Source of the DNA: Enteractinococcus sp.
GTDB taxonomy: Bacteria > Actinomycetota > Actinomycetes > Actinomycetales > Micrococcaceae
Assembly (NCBI GenBank): GCA_029267455.1
Contig: JAJUIX010000050.1
Coordinates: 1 to 8,179 of the forward strand
Direction of reading: 5' to 3'
Length of the DNA: 8,179 nucleotides
Shown: one piece after another, positions 1-4,906 of the stretch
How positions within the stretch are numbered: position 1 is the stretch's first letter
Layout: every line of letters begins with the position of its first letter
The notes under the pieces: model-generated
Seen by the model: the letters and a program-made list of their open reading frames with translations, nothing else
Told to the model about the DNA's origin: nothing
The model's database searches: none
Made by a program: the position numbers and the translations under genes

Positions 1-416
1 AACTCGTCGACTATCGTAAATTCCGCTTGATACACCGGTTGAATCACCAGTTGAGCAATACGTTCACCACGTTGCAGGTGTATCGTTTCCGCCGGATCGA
101 GGTTGATCAGAGGAACTTTAATTTCGCCTCGATAGCCCGCATCTATTGTACCCGGAGCGTTGACTATACTCAGACCGGCGCGGACGGCCAATCCAGAACG
201 CGGATGGATGAATCCTGCATAACCATTGGGAATGGCGAGGGCGATGCCTGTGGGCACCAGTTCTCGCTGCCCGGGCGCCAAGCTTACGTCAACTGTGGTA
301 GATAGGTCGGCTCCTGCGTCGCCGGGTAATGCGTATCGCGGTGGTTCGATACCCTCGTCCAGCAGTTTCAGCTCGATGCGGAGCTGCTTCGGCGAGCCAT
401 CGGGTTCTAAGGACAT
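1..416 (-). CDS. dut: dUTP diphosphatase (dUTPase), C-terminus outside window
   Basis: Trimeric dUTPase hydrolyses dUTP to dUMP and diphosphate in the cytoplasm, keeping uracil out of DNA and feeding dTMP synthesis. The 138 visible codons, read from the ATG at 416, carry four of the five family motifs: GDAGADL (residues 32-38), PRSGLA (72-77), [13 protein letters not shown] (86-98, with catalytic Asp92 and the base-discriminating Tyr95), and RGERIAQLV (116-124). The glycine-rich motif V that closes over the nucleotide lies beyond the left edge. The protein closely resembles mycobacterial Dut around motif 3. The start is supported by a purine-rich AAGAGAG (421-427 on the complement) a few bases upstream. 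The gene is divergent from the DUF3093 gene, an arrangement I recall as common in actinobacteria. Identification is firm; only completeness is unknown. Confidence 0.96.
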   Translation of the reverse strand, partial: MSLEPDGSPKQLRIELKLLDEGIEPPRYALPGDAGADLSTTVDVSLAPGQRELVPTGIALAIPNGYAGFIHPRSGLAVRAGLSIVNAPGTIDAGYRGEIKVPLINLDPAETIHLQRGERIAQLVIQPVYQAEFTIVDE

Positions 417-457
417 TATTACTCTCTTCTGACAGCAGGGCATTCCTAACGGCTCAT

Positions 458-488
458 ATTCTAGCTGCCGGCTTTGCCCCCTGCCCAA
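458..488 (-). promoter_or_regulatory. Putative promoter of dut
   Basis: On the minus strand, TAGAAT (458-463) fits an actinobacterial -10 box (TANNNT) about 42 nt before the dut ATG. TTGGGC (483-488) is a possible -35 box. The 19-bp spacer is longer than the 17-18 bp optimum, so the -35 is doubtful and the -10 carries most of the weight. This is read by eye with no expression evidence. Confidence 0.35.
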
Positions 489-527
489 AATAGCTGGGGA
501 AACCGCTGAGCCTGTAAGCTGGAATGT

Positions 528-1124
528 ATGACAGAAAATGTTGATAAGCCAGTTGGACCGGGAGGCTCCCCTATCGTCTACCAAGAGACGTTGCGACCTA
601 CATGGCCGATGTGGCTCATGGTGCCACTCGGCGCTGCGCTCGGCTGGCTTACCCTTGCTCCACTCAGTACCGGCTGGGGAATCGCTTCGGGAATCGTGGT
701 GGCAGCTGTTGTTGTTTTCGTCCTGCTCGCATCGCAAAGCGATATTACGGTCACAACAACTCATTTACAGGTCGGACGCGCGACCATCGAACGAAAGTAT
801 GTCGGCACAGTCACTGGATTTCGCGGCGACGACGCATTCGAACAGCGCGGGCCGAAACTGCACGGTCTGGCATATTTACATCTACGTAGCTGGATTAAAC
901 CAGTGGCGCGCATTCAGATCGAAGATGAACGAGACCGGACACCCTACTGGTTGACTTCAACGGCGCAACCAGAGAAGCTTGTCGACGCGCTGGGTGGGAC
1001 AATGTACGTGCCTGACCAGTCTTCTGAAGCGGACGACGAGGACATTCCGCAGTGGCTTATCGACGCAGAGCGCGCCCAATTGGAAGCCGAGCAAGCAGAA
1101 GAGCGCCGCGAACAGCAGCAGTAA
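528..1124 (+). CDS. DUF3093 family membrane protein
   Basis: Function unknown. The protein has 198 residues. It opens with a short polar N-terminus containing the family's YQETL (18-22), followed by two closely spaced hydrophobic segments at about 27-46 and 49-68 that should form a membrane hairpin. A soluble domain (about 72-160) follows and ends in the recognisable DUF3093 signature [20 protein letters not shown] (136-155). After about residue 164 comes an acidic, Glu/Gln-rich tail that looks like a coiled coil or disordered segment and goes beyond the core domain. No good Shine-Dalgarno precedes the ATG at 528. TAAGCT (515-520) sits 7 nt before it, so a leaderless transcript is possible. 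The gene diverges from dut and converges on the DUF4193 gene through a shared hairpin. The family call is confident, but no catalytic residues or biological role can be inferred. Confidence 0.9.
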   Translation: MTENVDKPVGPGGSPIVYQETLRPTWPMWLMVPLGAALGWLTLAPLSTGWGIASGIVVAAVVVFVLLASQSDITVTTTHLQVGRATIERKYVGTVTGFRGDDAFEQRGPKLHGLAYLHLRSWIKPVARIQIEDERDRTPYWLTSTAQPEKLVDALGGTMYVPDQSSEADDEDIPQWLIDAERAQLEAEQAEERREQQQ

Positions 1125-1154
1125 TCTTACGATGTGCTCTTTGGGTTAAAACAG

Positions 1155-1194
1155 ACAAAGGGGCAACCACGATGACACGGTGCAGCCCCTTTGT
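1155..1194. terminator. Bidirectional intrinsic terminator between DUF3093 and DUF4193 genes
   Basis: The arms are perfect 10-bp inverted copies, ACAAAGGGGC (1155-1164) and GCCCCTTTGT (1185-1194), separated by a 20-nt loop with a possible inner CAC/GTG pairing. The hairpin lies between two convergent genes, 30 nt after one stop and 52 nt before the other. A/T-rich sequence flanks both sides: TTAAATTTT downstream on plus and GTTTTAA downstream on minus. This fits a shared terminator, although neither T-tract is long or immediately adjacent to the stem. Confidence 0.75.
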
Positions 1195-1246
1195 AGATAT
1201 TAAATTTTCAGATGCATATTGGTGGCCGCACAGGCAATAATTGATA

Positions 1247-1546
1247 TTAGCCTTCGCAGTCGGTGCAGTAGAGCATACCGTCTTCTTCCAACGCGACCTG
1301 TGAGCGGTGGCGCACCAGGAAGCAAGAAGCGCAGGTAAACTCGTCTGATTGCGCAGGCAAGACAGTAACTTGCAGTTCCTCATCAGACAGGTCTGCACCA
1401 GGCAGTTCAAATCCTTCAGCTGCCTCGGCTTCATCCTCGTCTACAACAGCAGACTGAGTATCAGTTCTGCGTGCCTGTAGTTCCTCGATGGAGTCCTCGC
1501 GAAGTTCTTCATCGTTCTTGCGGGGAGCGTCGTAATCCGTAGCCAT
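1247..1546 (-). CDS. DUF4193 family zinc-ribbon protein
   Basis: This is a 99-residue actinobacterial protein of unknown function. The N-terminal two thirds is highly acidic and low in complexity (for example DEDEAEAAEGFELPGADLSDEEL at about 37-58), probably disordered or helical. The C-terminus holds a compact zinc-ribbon-like module, FTCASCFLVRHRSQVA (70-85) followed by YCTDC (93-97). Cys72, Cys75, Cys94 and Cys97 form a CxxC...CxxC set expected to bind one zinc ion. The size and layout resemble DksA/RbpA-like small transcription-associated proteins, but that parallel is inference. The ATG at 1546 begins MATDYDAPRK, the usual family start, although only a weak SD-like GCGAG precedes it. The gene is divergent from sepH across a long gene-free region and converges on the DUF3093 gene. 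Confidence 0.93.
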   Translation of the reverse strand: MATDYDAPRKNDEELREDSIEELQARRTDTQSAVVDEDEAEAAEGFELPGADLSDEELQVTVLPAQSDEFTCASCFLVRHRSQVALEEDGMLYCTDCEG

Positions 1547-1572
1547 GAATCTCGCATTCGGTTAGGTTTTCA

Positions 1573-1625
1573 CATCATGTTTTGATGCTTTCGTGCAGAT
1601 GCTGCTCTACGTTGTACCACGAAGG
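1573..1625 (+). repeat. Two adjacent inverted repeats (possible RNA hairpins) upstream of sepH
   Basis: First hairpin: CATCA (1573-1577) pairs with TGATG (1583-1587) across a 5-nt loop. Second hairpin: CTTTCGTG (1588-1595) pairs with CACGAAGG (1618-1625), 8 bp including one G-T wobble, across a 22-nt loop. They abut each other and are followed 10 nt later by a third, stronger inverted repeat. Individually they are weak and could be chance. The adjacency is what makes them worth listing. Confidence 0.4.
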
Positions 1626-1635
1626 TGAGCACCTG

Positions 1636-1675
1636 TGAGCCAGATTCACGCTGGGCGGATTCTGGCTCATGTTTT
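1636..1675 (+). terminator. Terminator-like hairpin in the sepH upstream region
   Basis: TGAGCCAGA (1636-1644) and TCTGGCTCA (1661-1669) are perfect 9-bp inverted copies around a 16-nt loop. On the plus strand they are followed at once by TGTTTTC, a short T-run. No gene on plus ends nearby, so this is not the terminator of an annotated gene. It could end a small RNA, act as an attenuator in a long sepH leader, or be a DNA-binding palindrome. On the minus strand there is no T-tract after it. Confidence 0.45.
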
Positions 1676-1834
1676 CGAGGTGATCTAACCTTATTGCAGG
1701 CGACTTTGCAAATCGAGATCCTGCCAGATCTTGTATGTGGCCAAAATGACCGTCAGAATAGACGCCACACCGAGGTAATTCCCCGAATTCTCGCGGCTGG
1801 CATGGCAGAGTTCACAAAGAAGCAGTATATATTC

Positions 1835-1839
1835 GGAGG
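1835..1839 (+). promoter_or_regulatory. Ribosome binding site of sepH
   Basis: GGAGG lies 6 nt before the ATG at 1846. It is the strongest Shine-Dalgarno in the window and fixes the sepH start, even though the conserved domain only begins about ten residues later. Confidence 0.85.
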
Positions 1840-1845
1840 CCTTGC

Positions 1846-3108
1846 ATGGGTTCATCATTTAATAAGCACGATCCCGCTCGTCGGCTTCGTTTGGTCGGAG
1901 TCGCTGACAGCGCTGACGAGCTCGTCTTATCGAATGGCGACGGTGAAGAGTTCTACTTACCGATCACCGATGCGTTACGCAATGCCGCTACACGGCCGAT
2001 CGGCCGACCTTCGGCAGCAGCCGCAGACGAAGCCGCTAAGGAACTATCCCCGCGAGAAATTCAGGCGAGGTTACGTGCCGGAGCAACCGTGGCGGAGCTC
2101 GCCGAGCAACACGACCTGGACCCCGCCAGTTTAGAAGTTTACGCGACACCGATCGTTGCAGAACGAGACTGGATTGCACGCCAGGCCCAAGAGTTGGAAG
2201 TAGCGGCTCCACAGCTTGGAAATCAGGCATACGAGGCGGTTTTCGGTGACGAACCTGCGCTATTGGGCGAAATGGTAAGCCATCGGCTTGAGGCTTTAGG
2301 TCTTGATCCTGAAACGGTCGAGTGGGACGCCTGGCGCGATGAGGAGTCTACGCTCTGGACTATCTCAGCGAATTTCTCCGTTGAAGGGCTCGGGGATTCC
2401 TCGATCGGTGATCCTCCCCCAGCTTTATGGAGCTATAAGCTCCAATCCAAACATCTAGAAAACTCAAACCGTTGGGCGCAAGTCCTCAGCGAGTTCGGTC
2501 CCGCAGATTCTCCGGTCGCTTCCACCTCACCACGAAATTTTCTCACGAGCGTGACCCATCGCCCTTTTGATGCTGACTCTGACGCTCAGCAGTCTTCACG
2601 GATTCCTTATCAGCCCAATGAGTCCCACGAAGAACTCCTCGATGTGCTGCATGCTCGTCGAGGACAGCGGCTAGGGGTTGATGAAGAATCAGACGATGAG
2701 TTGGCCGCAATGATTACTCGGGAAGAAGAGCCCGTGGTGCCCCAGCGTCCAAAACTCCTTGTTCCTGATGAGCATGACGAGGCAGCTCCCGAAGAATTAG
2801 ACCATGAAATCTCTACGGTCACCACCGAGGTTGAAGTGGCTTGGTCTGATGATGAAGCAGAAGATCCAGCTGAGTGGGATGGCCGTGAAGTAGTCGCAGG
2901 AGAGTTTGAGCCGCCGCATACTGATGACCAGGCCACAGAATCGCCTGCGGCAGAAGAACCAAGTGATCAGGCCGAGGCTGTTGTTGACGACACTGCGAAT
3001 CCAGCCACCGAGGACACGAAAAAGACTGAGCAATCGAGCCGGTCAAGAAAACGTCCAACGGTACCGAGCTGGGACGAAATCATTTTTGGGACCCGCAAAG
3101 ACAACTAA
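1846..3108 (+). CDS. sepH: Septation protein SepH (DUF3071)
   Basis: SepH is an actinobacterial cell-division protein that binds FtsZ and promotes its assembly at the septum. This homologue has 420 residues. The conserved N-terminal DUF3071 domain spans about 12-115: RRLRLVGVADSADELVLS leads in, EEFYLPITDALRNA follows, and LSPREIQARLRAGATVAELA (68-87) is the family's helix-turn-helix-like signature. The middle (about 230-400) is acidic and low in complexity, as in other SepH linkers. LLDVLHARRGQRLG (264-277) is a conserved island inside it. The extreme C-terminus, RKRPTVPSWDEIIFGTRK (401-418), matches the short conserved tail of the family. Compared with many homologues there are about ten extra residues before the RLRLVGV core, but the good SD supports the start. 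The gene converges on the phosphatase with 18 bp between stops and no clear terminator. Confidence 0.93.
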   Translation: MGSSFNKHDPARRLRLVGVADSADELVLSNGDGEEFYLPITDALRNAATRPIGRPSAAAADEAAKELSPREIQARLRAGATVAELAEQHDLDPASLEVYATPIVAERDWIARQAQELEVAAPQLGNQAYEAVFGDEPALLGEMVSHRLEALGLDPETVEWDAWRDEESTLWTISANFSVEGLGDSSIGDPPPALWSYKLQSKHLENSNRWAQVLSEFGPADSPVASTSPRNFLTSVTHRPFDADSDAQQSSRIPYQPNESHEELLDVLHARRGQRLGVDEESDDELAAMITREEEPVVPQRPKLLVPDEHDEAAPEELDHEISTVTTEVEVAWSDDEAEDPAEWDGREVVAGEFEPPHTDDQATESPAAEEPSDQAEAVVDDTANPATEDTKKTEQSSRSRKRPTVPSWDEIIFGTRKDN

Positions 3109-3126
3109 ATTCCCGAGCAAGCAAGC

Positions 3127-4296
3127 TCACGGCGTCTGAATCATCAGCCAGGGAACCCGTACCTCTGCAGATGTCGGTGCGCCATGGTGCCCGACCATGG
3201 AAAAACTTTGTGGTGCAGCTCTTCGGCTGTCATAGAGCGCGATCGGGGCAAAGCTCGTCACAATAAGGTCACCGATCCGTGGCCGGACCCTGGCATTGAC
3301 AGAACCGAACCACCCTGCATCAATAGCCTGTTGCCTCGTGACGACCCAGGCTTGATTACCGAACCGCCGCTGCCAGGCCGAGATGGTCTCTTGCCGCTCC
3401 TGCTCTGTCGCGGTGGGTTTGAACTGTAATTGCACCATGCGCGGTTCACCGGCAGTGTGAGCAATATGCGTTACCAATTCTTCATCATGAGCAAAATCAA
3501 TGCGATCTTCCTCTTGGACCTCGACCATGCCGTGATCGCCGGTGACGGCAGCCAGCGTGTCGGCGGGAAGTTTTCGAACGAGTCGTCTGGCATGAGAATC
3601 GAGTTCTTCTAACACTTCCAGCCACTGATCTGAGCCGGGACCATATTGATGTCCTGCTTTGTCGAGCTCGTTGGCGTAAAGGTAGATCAAAGCACCTGGC
3701 CGCTGTGCTTCGCGTGCTGCTCGGTTAAATCGTTCAGCGAGATCATCCTGGCCGAGAAAGCGAGGCCCATGTAATGAAGCCCGAGTCAGGGCCGAATCTT
3801 CAAAGGCTGACAACGAGACCGTAATAGGTTCGATCTGATGTTCACCGGTAAGCCGTTGCTTATTGAGCTGTTCAAACAGCGTTCCAGCCGGTTGCCATGC
3901 TTCGGGGTCGGTTCGTTCATCCCAACCTCCGAGTTGATTCACGACCGTGTCACGGTCAGGATCATAGACGTCATAACCGACGAGCCCGTGTTCACCCGGT
4001 GGCAGCCCCGTTCCCAAAGACGACAGTGCGGCAGCAGTTGTCGAGGGATAAATCGTCGATAACTCGGTTTGTGCCTCGGTTTGCCTTTTGAGCACGCCGC
4101 GAAGAAATGGTGCGTGTGCCGAGTACTGTTGCAGTTGTTCAAGCCCCAAACCATCGATGAGTACCAGAATGGCTGAACGCGCTTCGGGCAGTTGCAACGT
4201 GTTGGGCATGGCGGCTCCCAGGCTGGCAGCCAACGAAGGCACCACATGGGTGAGGTTTCGTTGCGGGTTGTAACCGGCAGGAAGCTTCATGGTCAT
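3127..4296 (-). CDS. Alkaline phosphatase superfamily protein (nucleotide pyrophosphatase/phosphodiesterase-like)
   Basis: This is a predicted two-metal phosphodiesterase or phosphatase of 389 residues; the substrate is unknown. All superfamily landmarks are visible in order: ILVLIDGLG (43-51, metal ligand Asp48), YPSTTAAALSSLGTG (83-97, with the nucleophile probably Thr86 or Thr87), ELDKAGHQYG (210-219, Asp212 and His216), TGDHGM (252-257, Asp254 and His255) and VGHHGA (368-373, last metal His). The spacing matches nucleotide pyrophosphatase/phosphodiesterases. No signal peptide or transmembrane segment is seen at the N-terminus, so it is predicted cytoplasmic, unlike many secreted relatives. 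The ATG at 4296 overlaps the DUF5998 stop as ATGA and has no SD of its own, which points to translational coupling. A second in-frame ATG at 4290 is an alternative start. It is the last gene of the Pat-like/DUF5998 operon. Confidence 0.9.
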   Translation of the reverse strand: MTMKLPAGYNPQRNLTHVVPSLAASLGAAMPNTLQLPEARSAILVLIDGLGLEQLQQYSAHAPFLRGVLKRQTEAQTELSTIYPSTTAAALSSLGTGLPPGEHGLVGYDVYDPDRDTVVNQLGGWDERTDPEAWQPAGTLFEQLNKQRLTGEHQIEPITVSLSAFEDSALTRASLHGPRFLGQDDLAERFNRAAREAQRPGALIYLYANELDKAGHQYGPGSDQWLEVLEELDSHARRLVRKLPADTLAAVTGDHGMVEVQEEDRIDFAHDEELVTHIAHTAGEPRMVQLQFKPTATEQERQETISAWQRRFGNQAWVVTRQQAIDAGWFGSVNARVRPRIGDLIVTSFAPIALYDSRRAAPQSFSMVGHHGAPTSAEVRVPWLMIQTP

Positions 4297-4880
4297 GAGG
4301 CGTTGTGTAGAATCGCGTCCCGCAACGTGCGGCTAAAGGCCAAGGCCTTGTTGACTGCCTGTTGGCCATCAGCCTTGCCTGCAATGCGCAGGACGAGGTC
4401 TTCGGCGATGCGAGTGCCCATATATCCATGATCGGCGTCGCAATCGGGGTCTTCGCAAATGTTGGGAACGAACTCTAATCGTGCTCCCCCAGCCCAACTC
4501 AGTACCAGGGTCACCTCTGAGGGCGGTTGGCCGGGCTGATACTCCTGGGGATTGTCATACCCGGTGGTGACCACGCACGACCCAATCCTGGATAGCGGGA
4601 TAATTTCCGTAGCGACGGATGCCCGCGGGGTGCCTTGGTCGAGCTCGTCTTCGAGGTCATTGAGATGCAGCGCCGCGAGCACGTTGCCTTCCGCGAGGAC
4701 TAAAACGGTGATGTGACGATGTAGATCGTCATAACCAAAGTGCGTTTCAACGTGCACATAGTGGCTGAGAATCTCCCGCTCCCCGAGCTGTTGGCTCATC
4801 ACATTGGCCACCAGCTGCGGGTAGAAGCCTGCGCGTTGAATATCGTGTGCCAAGTCAGTTGGCAGTACGGGGTAAGGCAT
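4293..4880 (-). CDS. DUF5998 family protein
   Basis: Conserved actinobacterial protein of unknown function, 195 residues, soluble, with no signal or membrane segments. Recognisable family blocks are GEREILSHYVHVETHFGYDD (33-52), an apparent beta-sheet region with HITVLVLAEGNVLAALHLND (56-75), and the diagnostic CEDPDCDADHGYMG (142-155). Its Cys, Asp and His residues could bind a metal, but that is inference. The C-terminal helix (about 156-190) completes the domain. AAGGA (4896-4900 on the complement) is 15 nt before the ATG at 4880, unusually far. An in-frame ATT at 4886 would be better spaced but is a very rare start, so ATG is kept. The gene sits 26 bp after the Pat-like gene and overlaps the phosphatase start by 4 bp, so the three are probably co-transcribed. 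Confidence 0.88.
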   Translation of the reverse strand: MPYPVLPTDLAHDIQRAGFYPQLVANVMSQQLGEREILSHYVHVETHFGYDDLHRHITVLVLAEGNVLAALHLNDLEDELDQGTPRASVATEIIPLSRIGSCVVTTGYDNPQEYQPGQPPSEVTLVLSWAGGARLEFVPNICEDPDCDADHGYMGTRIAEDLVLRIAGKADGQQAVNKALAFSRTLRDAILHNAS

Positions 4881-4906
4881 CGTAATGTATTTTCGTCCTT
4901 ATATGG

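Larger units (their letters stand above)
1547..1845. other. 299-bp gene-free divergent region between DUF4193 and sepH
   Basis: I see no convincing protein gene here. A GTG-started frame that opens at 1625 and runs into sepH out of frame has no recognisable protein character. The region must hold the promoters for DUF4193 (minus) and sepH (plus), but I could not pick a convincing -35/-10 pair for either. Its left half, 1573-1669, holds three consecutive inverted repeats, listed separately. Its right half (about 1680-1830) shows no clear structure. Confidence 0.7.

Noticed and set aside
343..352. GGTTCGATAC resembling the T-arm of a tRNA
   Set aside because: It lies inside the dut coding sequence and no acceptor or anticodon stem can be built around it.
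1599..1669. A known riboswitch or 6C RNA upstream of sepH
   Set aside because: There are no C-rich loops as in 6C RNA, and I recognise no conserved riboswitch core. Only generic hairpins are visible, so no family name is given.
1826..1831. TATATT as a -10 box for sepH
   Set aside because: A start about 7 nt downstream would remove the good GGAGG ribosome binding site at 1835-1839, so it is more likely just A/T-rich leader sequence.
1625..2134. Open frame of 169 codons starting with GTG and entering sepH
   Set aside because: It overlaps the first third of sepH in another frame, has no SD, and its translation shows no domain or compositional bias of a real protein.
2610..2936. Long serine-rich minus-strand open frame opposite sepH
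   Set aside because: It is the complement of the acidic, repetitive SepH linker; the composition is a reading-frame shadow, with no SD or family match.
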